From Cryptomeria japonica (lineage: Eukaryota > Streptophyta > Pinopsida > Cupressales > Cupressaceae), in the NCBI RefSeq assembly GCF_030272615.1, contig NC_081415.1:629773240-629837239 (forward strand): DNA of 64,000 nucleotides, given 5' to 3'. A program made the position numbers and the translations under genes. The notes below the pieces were generated by a model. That model was not told the DNA's origin. It did no database searches and worked only from the letters and a program-made list of their open reading frames with translations. Below, piece by piece: positions 1 to 12,573 of this stretch (positions are counted from its first letter, which is position 1; each line of letters starts with the position of its first letter).

Positions 1-1202
1 CCACATATCATTATTGTGTGCTCTCATTCCCTTTTTCCTTGCCTATATAAGAAGGCTCATGTACATTGTATGGTGATCCAATTATTTGCATTTTTTATGA
101 GAAAACAGTTTGTTCTTGTCACATATTATATATCTCTTGTTTTTGTGCTTTCCATTGCCTCTAGATCTTGGGTGGCTACCATCATAGTCAATTCTTACAA
201 TTATTAATAATAAATAACTGATAATCATTTAATATTAATATATAATATGTATGATTCTATAATGTTTATTATAAATAGATATTAATTTATAATCTTTTCA
301 AAATAAAATATAATTGTAATCAAGATTTTGTTGAATATTTTTAGTATGAATTTAGCAAGTTACTAAATTTAAGATTTTTACATATATTACTAACTTATGG
401 TTGTATTTAATTTTATATATCGAATATTTTTCCTAACACATCAAATGAAAGGCATTAAAATGACCAAACAGTCGAAAAAAATCATATAACAGATAAGGGT
501 GACCTTCAAATTTCAGACATAAGGCGTGGGTGCAAGACACATGGGCATGGATGCAAGACACGTGTGCGTATCTCCTACACTTAATCTAGATCTTAGAATC
601 GAAATATACAATAATATAGTTCTACTTCTCAGCATAGCAGGTTTGACTTTATTGTATTTGTTCTAAACTTGAACCTATATGTACTTCGAAATGTGATTAT
701 TCCCACTTACTTTTTTTATAAATATATATATAATATTAATTGGATAATTCTTCATTCAATCTTGTTTATATTTGAACACGATTCCTTTTACCTCTATTTA
801 GATTTTATATGGAGTTCATGTTATTGTCATCTACAGTCGTTAGATCTGTGTGAGTAAATTATTCTAGAAATGATGTCTTCTTCACTATAAATTGAGCTTG
901 GGTAACGTTACATCTAATCTTGTGTGAATGGGCATAAAACAAAGAAATCTTTCTTTGATAAGAGTCAAAAAGGCCGGCAGTCACATTTAAGCAGAAACAA
1001 TGACCGCCCAACATTACAGTCAAACAAAACATAAAAGCAGCCGACTTCAAGGCAAAAGACAATCGTTTCTGTCATTATACCATACCCATTTGGTATTTGA
1101 CTTGGAAGTTCCGTTCACAAAAGGGTTTTCCAGTTTGTTTAGAAGAGACTACAAAGATAATAATGGAGGTTGACAAATCAAAGGGAGAAAAAACTACCCA
1201 AC
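1..1202. other. AT-rich intergenic sequence
   Basis: No gene, RNA gene or clear repeat boundary is visible here. The short open frames are AT-rich and look like chance. A small repeated phrase (gcaagacac next to an ATGGGC or GTGTGCG context) occurs around 530-570. Confidence 0.5.
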
Positions 1203-1544
1203 ATGATAAGGGATGAGGCTGAGATCGTGTCTTGGGTGAATTTGGTGGAAAGGATCGATGTATTAAGAAAACGTGATCTTAAATACACAAGTGAAAACAT
1301 TGGGTGTGTGATACAAAAGAAGGGTATCACACTGAAAATATTACATAACGAACTCAAGACTAAGATTACATCAATTGCAGCCTCTATGACCGATAAATAT
1401 GAATTCAAAACTAAAATGAATCTATTTCATCTTCTTCATAACATATTTCTTCACTATGATTCTATCTCTTCAAGCCTGAAACCGTCAATAGAAAACTTTG
1501 TCGAAACTCAACCATGGATTCTAAAATCCATTTGCTGCTATTAA
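1203..1544 (+). CDS. Weak hypothetical ORF, about 113 aa
   Basis: This open frame starts at the first in-frame ATG (MIRDEAEIVSW) and ends in a TAA. The reading frame is open a little further upstream, from 1170, but without an ATG. The predicted product is helical and lysine-rich, with no signal peptide, membrane segment or catalytic motif that I recognise. Its composition is more protein-like than the surrounding AT-rich frames, including a mixed charged stretch at residues 3-30. It could be a short gene, an exon of a longer gene or a relic of a transposon ORF. No neighbour supports a function, and no promoter or splice signal stands out. Confidence 0.25.
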   Translation: MIRDEAEIVSWVNLVERIDVLRKRDLKYTSENIGCVIQKKGITLKILHNELKTKITSIAASMTDKYEFKTKMNLFHLLHNIFLHYDSISSSLKPSIENFVETQPWILKSICCY

Positions 1545-3814
1545 TACTTCTTCAATCTGAAAACCATGTCTTTTCAATCTCCTACCAAAGAGCTATGCCC
1601 AAGAACCTATTCCCCAAATGTTGAAAGTGACAAGCTAAAATTGTCAAATTAGAATAACCTACCTTAACTTGCTATAAATCTGATTTTCCCTCCTCAAGAT
1701 GCTACGCCCTAAGATGGGACAAGGTTTCAAACTCAAAATAGAATATGTATCTAATGTTTCAAATGCATTTTCAAACCCCCACACCAAAAATTGCCAAAGT
1801 TGTGAGCCAACTGGACTCCCACAATCCCACTCCTCACAAATAAGGGATCTAGTTAGATAACATGGTCAATTGAACTTGGGCACCCAGATTTTGAATTCCT
1901 ATTTTTTAGGAGCATTAAATGACTTGGCACTACTTACCACTCCCAAAATCCCATGCCCAAGCTTGCCAATTTGAAATTTCAAACATCAAAATTTCCCTCT
2001 TACACTTTCTCCACAACAAAAATGCTATAACATTAATAGGTGACCAATATATTAAATGAATTTTTTGGCCTAAATGTTACAATCTATTCCCCTACAACAT
2101 AAATTACCAAACTTAGAAAAAAAATAAATTAAAATACTCTTTTTGGTTGATAAGGATTGCCATTGATCATGGATGTTCCTACACCAATGTGCACACTAAT
2201 AGATAATGGTTATATTCTAGAATTGTCAACATTGAAAGTGAGCAATTTGAATTTTAAAATTATAAGACTAAGTTATGTGTAAGTTTGTCTTAATAATAGA
2301 AGCATATTTATAATCTAGCTTATTAAGAAAAAACTTGGAAAATTGGGCCAATACTAATTTAAAGTATAAGATTTAACAAGATAAAATAATAAATTTAGGA
2401 TTAAGATTAGTGAGTACATCAAAAAGTAAAATAAAATAATAAAACTATACATTTATAATATCCACACAAAATGTAAAATACGTATTTTTAATATATATAA
2501 TTATAAAGCCCATACAATAAATGCAATTTTCAAATTCCTATCTTCTTAAATATGAAGCATGTTTGTAACTTCTACTTCTAAATTTCTTCATTATACTAAT
2601 CTTGAGCATTTTTAGCTTGTAATGAACATTAAGTATCTTTGGAATTTCCTTTGAGACAATTCTAGTAGTAAAAGGACTTTAAAAAAATTGTCTTGCATTA
2701 GTGTTTCCTTTCAACGATTTAACATATGCTCGTTTTTCTTTATTATTTGTGATCAAATAATCACAACAAAATAGTTTTGGTTGATTTTTTAAGATCTTAA
2801 ATTCTTTCATAGACTTATGGAAATCATAACATTTTCTATTTTTTAAAATAGTTTCAATAACAACAAGTTCAATTCATAACTTAATAGTATTTATTTTTTC
2901 ATTCTGTGACATTATTTCCGATTTGAAAAACACTTGGAGAGTTCTTGAAATTCTTAATTGTTCTAAGAAAGGTGGGGGAGCTTTGGTCTCCTTTTTAACA
3001 TTATAACTTTAGAATTTAACCTAAGCAACATGGGGGTCATGGCCTTATGACATGTTATCCTAATGCAATGGCATTTTGCCCTGCCCCTACTTTGCTTATT
3101 GTCAATATATGATAGATCAATTTTCAATTGAGGATGAAGATATTATCTCTAATGGGATAGAGAATACGCAATCCTTAACTATTTGTTATGTTTATGATTC
3201 AAAGTGTTAGTTTGTAGTTACTTCATATTGTTGTTAATTTAATAATGTATGGTGTATGTTGGGTTGTTAGTCATTGGTTCTTACAAGAAAATTGATTGTA
3301 AAAGTTAAGAAGTGAAATCTTTATAAAGGTCAATGAATAATGTAAACAATATTGAAAAAACTCAAACATGGTATGTTTTTTGTGAACATTTATTATTTAC
3401 AATATAAATTTTTATTTTGTTTTTATGTTTGACCATAGAGGTCACAACATTTTCATACAATAATTTCATGTTTTTGTCACTACTTGAGTCTTGTATATAA
3501 ATTCTCCACATTGCCCTGTCTCAAGAATAAGACCAAAAAATATTTAAATCAATTGTGAGGCTTACATGAGCTTGAGCATTCATTAATACCTTCTTTTTTG
3601 CAGCCTAAATTTTGTGGGATCTTCAAACTTGTGATATTCTTAGACAATAATTTTGTCAATAAAGAAAGATGGAATCTAAGTGCGATTTTATGGTAAGATT
3701 GAAATTTATGCGAATTTCTCTAATATGCATGCTAATCTCTTAAAACAATATTATATTTCTATCATTCCAAATTTTCCTCCTAACTATATCAAACATATTC
3801 AATAAACTAATAAA
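1545..3814. other. AT-rich intergenic sequence
   Basis: I see no credible coding region, RNA gene or bounded element in this stretch. It is AT-rich with short homopolymer runs. Confidence 0.5.
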
Positions 3815-4230
3815 TTAAAGAAAGCATAACAAGATCTACAACAATCATTCTCCAAGCTAAAATAACTAATGCAACATAATATAAAGCTACAACTAATGAT
3901 AATACTTCTACACTACAAATATCATATTACATTTATATCAAAGCAAGAATGTTTACAAATTATCTACTATATCTCATATTACCTTAGATCTTGAGATTGT
4001 TTCCAAATCTTTCCTATCTCCCAAAACTATCCTCCAAAAATGCTAGACCATTTCTATCTTCTTTTTATTAGCAATGCAGTGCACAAATAAATAAAAACCC
4101 CATATAAAAAATTTGGCAAGTCCCCAACTAAACTACAACAACAATTTTGAACTCGATAAAGGTAAGCCACCACAAATATCTTCATAAAATATCTAAATGA
4201 ATTTCACTAAAGAGAAGTGGAATGTAATCA
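3815..4230 (+). repeat. Old direct repeat, left copy
   Basis: This stretch matches 9268-9705 in the same orientation with many substitutions and small indels. Shared landmarks in order are aagatct, aatgcaac, gataatactt, gtttacaaattatctact, atctttcctatctccc, aaaaccccata and aaaatatctaaatga. The spacing of about 5.4 kb fits the LTRs of an old element later hit by the solo LTR insertion at 5363. No TG/CA ends or target duplication can be fixed, so a segmental duplication is also possible. Confidence 0.6.
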
Positions 4231-5357
4231 TTAAAAGGGTATTATCATCCTCCCCATAATTTCAATAACTTGAAACTCCTAGTTCAAAGAACTCAAAAAA
4301 TCAATTTATAAGGCCTAACTTTCCATCATGTCAACTTCTTATTTTCTTACATAATTTTATCCTCTACTTCTATCCTTTTGTTGGACCATATATCATCCTC
4401 CTCAACCAGATTATTCTTTTTTCTATTTTCTTGAGCTTCAATAGTTCTCCTCCACCTAAATCCATTGTGGCTCTTCTCATCACTTGTCCAATCTTTTGTC
4501 TAGCGACTACATATAAACTATTAAACACATAAATCATCAAAAAAAAAATCAAGTAAAAGGAATAGAATATGTCCATTGGTTCTTCATCCTTTACATTATG
4601 CTATTTAAGCATACTTTCCAATTTCTTGTTTGCAACTACCATCATTTCATGGCCTGTTACTTTATCACAAACTATTAAGAGTCCATTTTCCTCTTCATCT
4701 ATTTTTTCTATCATATTAGCTTATTGCATACTCACAATATCGAACCCTTCACATTAATTCTTCATAAAATCATCCTATTTTTCAAGGCTTTCTTCTCCAA
4801 CATCAAATATGGGGCTTCTAAATATCTCCTTTAATATTTCTACTTCAAATTTAATGTGGATTTCTTCCACAACCATTGCACCTTGGGTTACCTCTAGTGA
4901 TAGGTTGAATTCCTCTTCATTGCAATTTTTAAAATATTATCCGCTCCCATTATAAGAATCAATATTATTCCTTTCTTTAAGATACTTGATGCAAACACCT
5001 ATGTGGTTGCAAGGAAAAATACTCTATTCTAACAAATAAAGAACAAAGTTACAACAAGTAATTAATAACAAATTAAACTAGATAATAAAATAATTAAGAT
5101 AACAATAGCCACATTAAATCCTTTTTATTATTAACTTGAACAGGATTACAACAACAAATTCAAAATTGAAAAAGAAACTTGTTCTACAACTTGAATACCA
5201 TGCAAAGAATGAAACTTTATTCTAGCACTTGAAGAACATGCAAAAAATATTCTACTTTTTTTTACTCACTCCCCTACACTCGAACTCTGCATATTAAAAA
5301 AGAAGAAGAAATAGTAAAAGAACTCAATACACAACAATTACCACTCAACTTCTAAAG
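4231..5357. other. Degenerate sequence between old direct repeats
   Basis: No intact gene is seen. The minus-strand frame around 4370-4576 has a charged stretch (LLKLKKIEKRI) that could be a relic of a retroelement protein, but no motif fixes it. It ends at the target duplication of the solo LTR. Confidence 0.35.
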
Positions 5358-5362
5358 ATAGG
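5358..5362. repeat. Target site duplication ATAGG (left, solo LTR)
   Basis: The five bases before the TG of the solo LTR are identical to the five bases after its CA at 6617-6621. This is the signature of LTR element integration. Confidence 0.85.
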
Positions 5363-5715
5363 TGTAGCGTCCTAAAATTGCGACACTTGCAATTTCGACT
5401 GCATTTCGGTCTTCACGATGGCGACGCAACACGCAACCTGAATGGAGACCCCGAAACCTGATTATGACACCAAAAACTGCATTTTCTTGCACCCTGGCCT
5501 GAACCTCCTTTGCACCCTGCTGTCCCGGGAGGTGGGACCAGAGCGCCCAGCGCCCTGGTCCCCAGGACCATGGCGCCCAGCGCCCTGGTCCCTGGGTCCT
5601 ATTTTGGCCCCGGTCTCTTTTGGACTTCGGGTCTTTATGTTTGCAAATTGGAAAACTAACTTTCCTGGTCGGCCTAAGGTCGGGAAAATAAGTCTATTAA
5701 CCCTAAATTGGCAAG

Positions 5716-5724
5716 TATATAAAC
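5716..5724 (+). promoter_or_regulatory. TATA-like box in solo LTR
   Basis: The sequence tatataaac lies about 350 bp into the LTR, a plausible place for the U3 core promoter. It supports plus orientation. Activity cannot be judged. Confidence 0.4.
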
Positions 5725-5786
5725 TACATTTGCCTCTCCCATTGAGGGAAGGAGGACGGATGATGGAAAAAGCGTGGAAACTATAC

Positions 5787-5826
5787 TCAAGCATTCAAGC
5801 ATTCAAGCATTCAAGCATTCCTTCAA
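5787..5826 (+). repeat. Short tandem repeat ATTCAAGC
   Basis: Four to five head-to-tail copies of an 8-9 base unit (attcaagc) lie just downstream of the LTR TATA box. This is typical slippage within an LTR. Confidence 0.8.
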
Positions 5827-6616
5827 GCAATTGATCATTCTAAGTCTCCATTCAAGGCTAAGTGTTGCATTCAAGACAAGGATTCAACCATTGAAGAGGA
5901 GATCACATACTACATGCTACATACAACATACAACATACAACAAACAACAACATCTATACCTTCGCACATAAGGATACAAACATCCTTACAACAAGGTATT
6001 AGTACTTGTTTTACATTACATTTACAGCAATTTCTCATTTCTTGGTTAATTCCAAAATCGGGGTTTGACCTAAAGGCAAACCCCTAATCCCTAACCCCCC
6101 AATCGTCTTCGCTTTTCTGTGTGTAGGTTGCAGGTACGCGGCTGAAATTGAAGATCTGGAATCCTTGTGCAGAGACGAACAGATCCCCCTTCATTTCGTG
6201 GATTTTTCGGAGGACCGTGTGCACGCCGGGCGCCATCGTCCCGTCAACTTTTGCTCAAATTTGCAGGACAGTGCCGTATCGACATTTTACTACTAATTCC
6301 AGGTCCGCAGCTTCATCCTATATCCCTATCTCAGTTTATAAGCGAATCTTTGTCACTTTCTATGCATTCCTAGCTTAATTCTTCTATCAACATTCTTTAC
6401 AAAAGAGGGTAGCCTTGCTTTCTTAACCCTTGAAACACATTTAGCATCCAATCTTGCATTGTGTGGGATTGGATCTTGTGGGTTTCAACCCCTCTTTTGA
6501 ATGTAAAGTCTCTCCCTTAAGTGAAAACCATCAACCCTAGTGAACCTCCCTTCTCTCTCCTTGGAGTTGGAAGAGGGGAGAGCAACTAGGGTTCGATCGC
6601 GATTTTCTGCTTTACA

Positions 6617-6621
6617 ATAGG
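6617..6621. repeat. Target site duplication ATAGG (right, solo LTR)
   Basis: Identical to 5358-5362 and directly follows the terminal CA of the solo LTR. Confidence 0.85.
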
Positions 6622-9267
6622 TAAGCCCCAAAAATGTAGATAGAAGACTAATGGGAGGAGGTAGCCATAAATAGGTGGTTACATCATCCTTCCCATCTCT
6701 TAAGAGTTATGAACCTCTAGGTTTAGGTGAACCTAATTTGGTAAACTTCATCTTGAAATTGTCCCTACGAACACCTTCAAGCAGTTTTGTCTCGAAAGTA
6801 TTTTCTCTTGATTTCTTAGCTTGATCTAAAACGTAATCTATTCTTTTGACTCTTTTACTATCAAGTTAGGAGGAGAGTATTGTTTATCCCATCACCAATT
6901 TAGGCTTGCAAAACCATCTCTAGTTAGTTATTCAAACTTGACAAAACAATCTCTACTATTGCTACCCACAAAATTGAAACTCCTTGCATTGACCCAATAA
7001 TGATTAGTATCATTGCTCTTAGATTGAGTTAGGCTATCACTTTTGACATAGCTCTTGATAACATTTTGAATAATTTTTAAGATCTTTCTCACACTCCCAC
7101 AATTCATTATTCCTCTAACTCAAATGAGATTTCTTTATTAAACATTCCAAGTTTCCTTCAAATGAAGGTCATAGTAAACTCAAACCTCAACATCTATCTC
7201 TTGAGCAGCACCTTTAACCTTGCTAGTTGAATCTCATTACAACTCCATTTCTTTTTCATCAATTTTATGTTATACTACATTCTTCAAGTTGTTGTCACTC
7301 TAAGATTTTAGGCTCAAGTCTTTCTTCAAATAGAATGGATGAAGCCACCATTATTGGATCTTCTTCCTCTTTCAACAATGTTATGAGATTTCTCCTTCAT
7401 GTTGTATCTGATAGGTGTTTTGCTAGCCATGATGGATTACTTTATACTCATATTGATAGGGTCTTCCCAATAGCAAATGGCTTGCCTCAATTGGCACCAT
7501 GTCACATAACACTTCCCCACATAAGGACTGATTTTGTAAGAAAACAAGACAAAAATTATCTACAAGTACACTATGATCCTTATTCAACAAGAAAATCTTT
7601 TAAAGTTTAAATTTTGGAATGTAAGTTGTAATTTGTTAACCATTTTTACACTCACCAAATTGCTAATAGACCCACCATCTACTATCACCTTACAAACTTC
7701 AACATTACACTTGCATTTTGTTTGGAAGGCATGTTTGGTGTGGAGCCTGATCAGTCTCCTAGTGGGAGATTGTTGGTATGTAGCGACTGATCATGCAAGT
7801 ATTGTACACTCGTAATGTATCCTCACTAGGATTTGGGGTCAAGTTGGGCCTTGAGTGGGGGTTTGGGGGCACAGCCTTGAGGAAAACAATTTGCCATTTT
7901 TTTGTTGTTGAAAAACTGACATTGAAAAAAAACCTAAAAAGGCTGACTTTGTATGTTGCCCTAAAAATTGCATGTTATAAGCGACTTGAATGTAAAGGGC
8001 ATTGTAATTGCATTGTTGTATTGTTTTATTGGATAATAAGAAAAGGTTGGATGGTTGTGTTCTATGGATGTAGCCCATCTTGGGTAAACCATGTTAAATC
8101 TCTATGTTATTTGTGTTGTGTATGATTCTCCATTTTTGTGTATTCAAAAATGCATAAAATTGTAATTTGTATTTGCTTTAGATCTGCAAAAACTCCTAAC
8201 AAGACAATCTTTATCTTCCAAACAACTTCAAGAGCTTCTTTGTTCACAAATATCAAGGTTCTTTCCAACATCAAGTTCTCTCTCATCTATGCTTCAACTT
8301 TCACTATCAAAGGTTTTTCTTCTTTGTGGGTTACCATCACCCTTTTGGGGTATTAAAGACAATATATGACCTTTTGGGCTTTGTTACAAATGGATTATCT
8401 CAAGGGGTTCCAATCTGTAAAATTTTGTCATCCTTGTCCCCTTCCTCCAAATCCTCCATTTCATTTTCTCATTATTGCATCATAGCTCTTTACTCATGGA
8501 AAACTCTAAGGAGACTTCTTTTCCTTTGTTCTAGTTGATATTACCTCTTTTACTCATCATTTTTCTTTCATCCACCTTTAAGGCACAGTCTTCGACCTCA
8601 TCCACAATAGGCACTTTCACCAAAGCGACCTCATCATGAAGGTGAAACTTAAGGCCAATGAGATATCTAGCTACAACTTGCTCTTCACTTTCCTATCTCT
8701 ATCCACATTTGAAGCCTTGTGCATTGTTCAATATAAGCCTATAGAAACTTATCTCTTTATTTAAGTTCTAATTTTTTAAAATAATTCATTCCAATATTCA
8801 AAAGACAAGAATCAAGCTCTTAGATGTTTTAAAAGCTTAAGCTATAGTGTAACTTCACTTTTCCTTGTCTTCTTCTTTAACTCTAAGTATTCTCCCACCA
8901 CAGAGTTGCATTTAACTTCAATTTTGATTCTACAATTTTCACTTTTCTAAGAACATCCATATTAATGTCTTCCATCTTGAAATAATTTTTCGAGCTTTGT
9001 TGCTATAGGTTACTTGAAATGGAAATCAACAAATAAAACAACTATATAATTGATCTTTACTTTATACATCCATGGCCACAACCACAACTCTCGTCCAAGT
9101 CATCTATAATTTTTTATCTTAATAATAGTTATTTAGTTGTCCCACAACTCTCTACTCCTGATATCTATAGATACTTTAATATCAAAATTAATACAAACTT
9201 CTATTACTACCATTCAATAGTCTTCTCTAGAAATTATATGAAGTACACCCTCAATAATTTGAAAAAA
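6622..9267. other. Degenerate AT-rich sequence, possible old element interior
   Basis: Several frames of 70-127 codons exist on both strands, for example 7227-7610 and 7793-8125, but none shows a recognisable motif and they overlap each other. A minus-strand reading around 8400-8560 is acidic (MEDLEEGDKDD) and could be a relic of a retroelement or coiled-coil protein. Lying between the old direct repeats, this may be a decayed retroelement interior. I do not call genes here. Confidence 0.35.
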
Positions 9268-9705
9268 AAGGGCATGAAAAGATCTATAACACTAATTAAA
9301 ATATTTTCCAACCAAAAAAATGAATGCAACATTATGTAAAAGTACAACTAAAGATAATACTTCCACATAGTATAAATCATGTTATTTTAATATTAGGAAA
9401 AAAAAAAAAAAGTTTACAAATTATCTACTCTATCTCATTTTACATCAATCCAAATTTATTTGTACTATTTGTAGATCTTTCCTATCTCCCAAAAACTCTT
9501 TAAAAATTCCTTAAAAACCATTCCTCCAAAAGATCTTTTTCGCTTGCAAATATATAAAAACCCCATACCAAAAATGGACAAACCCCTACTAAATGACTAA
9601 GACATTTACAAATTCATAAAAGGCAACCACCACCAATATTTTCCTAAAATATCTAAATGACTTGAAACTCTCAAGAGCTGAGACTGTGTCATTAAAAGGA
9701 CACTT
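9268..9705 (+). repeat. Old direct repeat, right copy
   Basis: This is the partner of 3815-4230. It contains an added A run at about 9400-9412 and a shorter middle part. Divergence is high by eye, so the pair is old. Confidence 0.6.
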
Positions 9706-10377
9706 AGGGAAGAGGAATCGGAAGAGGAACTAGTAATTAAGCATCATAATTTTGGGCTTCTCAAAATTCTACATGGAAATTTCGAATCACTCCCAATTTT
9801 TACAGCAGCTGAGGGCCATATCAGCATGCTTTTTTGCTAAGGTGTCCAAAACAACCCAAATAAAAAGTGAGACCAATACTTGTGTAGTGATGGCCATCAA
9901 ACAATTTTAGTGCTCAGGGATACATTTCATTCAATTATGGTAGTAAAAAATATTGGACATTAAATCAACAAATATGAACATTTAATCAACAAATGCTATC
10001 ACAGCCTATCATAAATTTAAGTAACAACCATTCAAAGAAATATTCCACAAATGCACACACTTTTACATTCAAGTAAAAAACAAAAGTCTAGTCTGACAGA
10101 ATAATCACTTCTGATCTGTTTCACTCACACAATTTTGCAAACAGAAAACAAGATGAGCACATTTCATCAGCATTCCTCGGAGAAATCATAACAGGAAATA
10201 GACAACTTTAACAAGGAGGAAAATCAGAACTTGGTAACGGATTCACAATAAAGTACTGAGTAGACCTAATCAGTTTAAACCAAAGCTTGCATTACAATTA
10301 CTTTCATGATTTAGTAAATTGCGTTGAATGCGTGATATCCATTGCTACACTCCTCTGTAAGGAGAATTTCTCTGCAA
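9706..10377. other. Downstream region of the UNC93-like gene
   Basis: No gene is seen. The part next to 10378 should include the 3' untranslated region of the minus-strand gene. I do not see a canonical AATAAA on the minus strand close to the stop codon. Confidence 0.4.
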
Positions 10378-11763
10378 CTACACTTGCATGCTGTCCTTTG
10401 CTGTTCCATTTTCTTTATCCCCACCCCCTTCAAGATCAGTTGCATCAGTCGTTTTGTCATGCACAGCCAAGGCAACAAGAATAAGTAGAAGGGGATAGCT
10501 GATGGAGGTAAGACACCAGTTGATTACTAGTTCTGCTGTTGGAGAAGTATTGTGTGCATCAGCCTGCCAAGCAACAGCTGCTCCTGCACTCTGCACACCT
10601 TTGTAGAATCCACTGTACCTACTTAGGGTTTGGGAGTCATCAGCAAGAGCTCCAATCATCCAATAGACCAAAGTTTGGAAGATAGCATCCAGAAGACCAT
10701 AGGAGAAGTAGAGGACAAATGGGCCTGCATAAGAGGCCCCAGAGTCCTTGAAATCCAGATTAGGTTCTTCCCCATTGTATTTCAGCTGATTGGCAAGCCC
10801 TCCACCCCATATGGCAGTCCCAAGCAAGGCAACAGTACACACACCTATATATCCCCTTTTCTTCCTGCTCTGAGAACCATGGTCAAGAATATACCCTATT
10901 CCCACAGATCCCAACATTTGAGCACCCCAGTAAAATATATTGTTGAATCCCTTTGTTCTTACTGTGAAAAGCTTACCATTAACATGATTGAATTGGTAGG
11001 TGTAAAAGAAATTACTAGCCCAAGAAGGAGGAACCAGCAGCAGCATCTTCCAATTCAAAAACAGCTTGAGAACCTCCAGGAATTCAGTTCTGGGATTGGA
11101 ATACTTCATCAGGGTCGCCTTAGTTCCATCATTCCTGACTACTTTGTGGGGTGGAAGCAGGGCCCATGTCAGAAAAGTACCAACAAGCATGAAGCACATG
11201 AATCCAATGTATGTTCCATCATTCACATTCCCTGATTCCTTGTGGTAATTTGATAGAAAGGGGATGAAACCTCCAATCACACCTCCAAGATTGAAAATAC
11301 TCCAAAACAAGGATATGTATTTGCCCTTCTTGTCTTCACTAGGGTATGAAGTCATGATGGCACCTTGGCCTGCCCATAGCAGTCCTGCTCCAATACCCAA
11401 AACCCCCCCTGCAATTATAGCAAATAATTGATGCTGGTGATGATTGTAATAGAGAAATGATCCTGCATAGAGCACATAGGTGGAGCATCCTGCAAACAGG
11501 GTCAGATGAGGCCCTAGCAGGTTGTAAATCCCCCCACCCAGTATGCCAAACACTGCAAATGTTGTGTAAAGAGCAGTATTGGCATTGTTGGCTGCATCTG
11601 CGTTCACCTGTCCTCCACCTCCCATACCTGTGAGAGCATTGAACATGCCAGGACAGCAGAAGCAGATCAAACCAATCAGAATAATCTGAACAACAGGGGA
11701 ATTATAGCGAAACCTTCTACTAGGAACCTCTTCAGATGATTTCCCTTCATCAGACACACCCAT
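10378..11763 (-). CDS. UNC93-like major facilitator protein, 461 aa
   Basis: This is the only clearly intact host gene. It encodes a polytopic membrane protein of the UNC-93 branch of the major facilitator superfamily, close to the plant proteins named UNC93-like protein 1 and 2. After a short hydrophilic N-terminus (MGVSDEGKSSEEVPSRR), roughly eleven hydrophobic segments follow. Recognisable family stretches include GLICFCCPGMFNALTGMGGG near the N-terminus, LLWAGQGAIMTSYP, and NLGGVIGGFIPF. Length matches the plant family. The coding region is a single exon. The chosen start aligns with the usual N-terminus. The frame remains open upstream to 11916, with another ATG at 11892 that would add 43 residues of atypical sequence. 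Animal UNC93 proteins bind potassium channels or Toll-like receptors, and a role in ion homeostasis is inferred only by family. The gene is surrounded by repeats but has no stops or frameshifts. Confidence 0.93.
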   Translation of the reverse strand: MGVSDEGKSSEEVPSRRFRYNSPVVQIILIGLICFCCPGMFNALTGMGGGGQVNADAANNANTALYTTFAVFGILGGGIYNLLGPHLTLFAGCSTYVLYAGSFLYYNHHQHQLFAIIAGGVLGIGAGLLWAGQGAIMTSYPSEDKKGKYISLFWSIFNLGGVIGGFIPFLSNYHKESGNVNDGTYIGFMCFMLVGTFLTWALLPPHKVVRNDGTKATLMKYSNPRTEFLEVLKLFLNWKMLLLVPPSWASNFFYTYQFNHVNGKLFTVRTKGFNNIFYWGAQMLGSVGIGYILDHGSQSRKKRGYIGVCTVALLGTAIWGGGLANQLKYNGEEPNLDFKDSGASYAGPFVLYFSYGLLDAIFQTLVYWMIGALADDSQTLSRYSGFYKGVQSAGAAVAWQADAHNTSPTAELVINWCLTSISYPLLLILVALAVHDKTTDATDLEGGGDKENGTAKDSMQV

Positions 11764-12573
11764 GATTGATATCAAATCTTCAGAACACCTAGCTGAAGGA
11801 ACGGATAACAGATTTTCTCTCTCGCTCAGGATTATTGAACAGTCCGATTGCAGAGAAACAAAGGATTCTTCAGCCTCCACTTTTAATTTCATGCAAAAGC
11901 TAGGTTTTCTGAGCAACCCAGTGTAGGCTTTCTGCGGGAATGAGGACCACTAAGCGTTTCCCATTAAAAGGGCTGGAAATTTTCAAAAAACAGAAGAAAA
12001 AACATTAGACACATACCGATTTACGTGATTTCTTTCTAATTTAGTTCAGATATTACCGTAGACTGGTGGCAGAGAGTGACCAATGGAACAGAAGAAAGTT
12101 TAAAATCTAAAACAGTTAAAACTAAGTACCTATTGAATGTCCATATGACTGGAACGGTATTGAAAGAGACTAAAGCTAAAAAGTAGGAAAAAGTTTCATA
12201 AAAAATAGAAAGAAATGCAAGGAAAAGCTCAAACCTGTCAAGCAACCAACTCTATGATATTTGTCAGAAGAAGATTCATAAGAAACCCATTTCAGGATTC
12301 AGTTTGAATATGTAAACCAAATTGCGGAAAGGATGATAGCTGTAATTAAGTGGAATTCCGATCATTAAAAGAAATGGGGATCTCTAATTTCCTGAACAGC
12401 TAAAATGGATTGAGGAGCATAGCAATCTGAGCGGGAATTAATGAATTCCTTAAAACAATTTGTGTAATAATGACTGAATCTTACATATTTTAAGGAGACA
12501 TTTTATCCATTTTGCGTGTAAAGCTGCAAATATATCATGGTCATGCAGATTCCAACCCAGCTTCAAAGATTCT
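11764..12573 (-). promoter_or_regulatory. Probable 5' UTR of the UNC93-like gene, possible UTR intron
   Basis: On the minus strand this stretch leads from a TATA-like box to the start codon. A possible intron donor (CAG before GTTTGAGC, near 12235) and acceptor (TTCCCGCAG, near 11930) would remove about 300 bp of T-rich sequence. If spliced there, the in-frame ATG at 11892 would remain in the mRNA. This is a sequence-based guess without transcript support. Confidence 0.35.

Larger units (their letters stand above)
5363..6616 (+). mobile_element. Solo LTR, 1254 bp
   Basis: The segment starts with TG (TGTAGCGTCC) and ends with CA (CTGCTTTACA), and perfect ATAGG duplications flank it. There is no internal domain, so it is a solo LTR left by recombination between two LTRs. 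It is richer in GC than its surroundings and stands out sharply. Inside it are a duplicated GC-rich phrase (GCGCCCAGCGCCCTGGTCCC, twice at about 5545-5592), a TATA-like tatataaac at 5716, and short ATTCAAGC repeats just downstream. The TATA position suggests plus orientation. Open frames inside it, such as 5442-5834, are not treated as genes. The parent family cannot be named from the LTR alone. Confidence 0.88.

Noticed and set aside
5442-5834. 130-codon open frame, proline-rich
   Set aside because: It lies wholly in the solo LTR, arises from GC-rich duplicated sequence, and has an equally long shadow on the other strand.
7227-8125. Frames of 110-127 codons in the old interior
   Set aside because: They overlap in different frames, lack motifs and sit in decayed repeat DNA.
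10630-11235. 201-codon plus-strand frame
   Set aside because: It is the antisense shadow of the UNC93-like gene.
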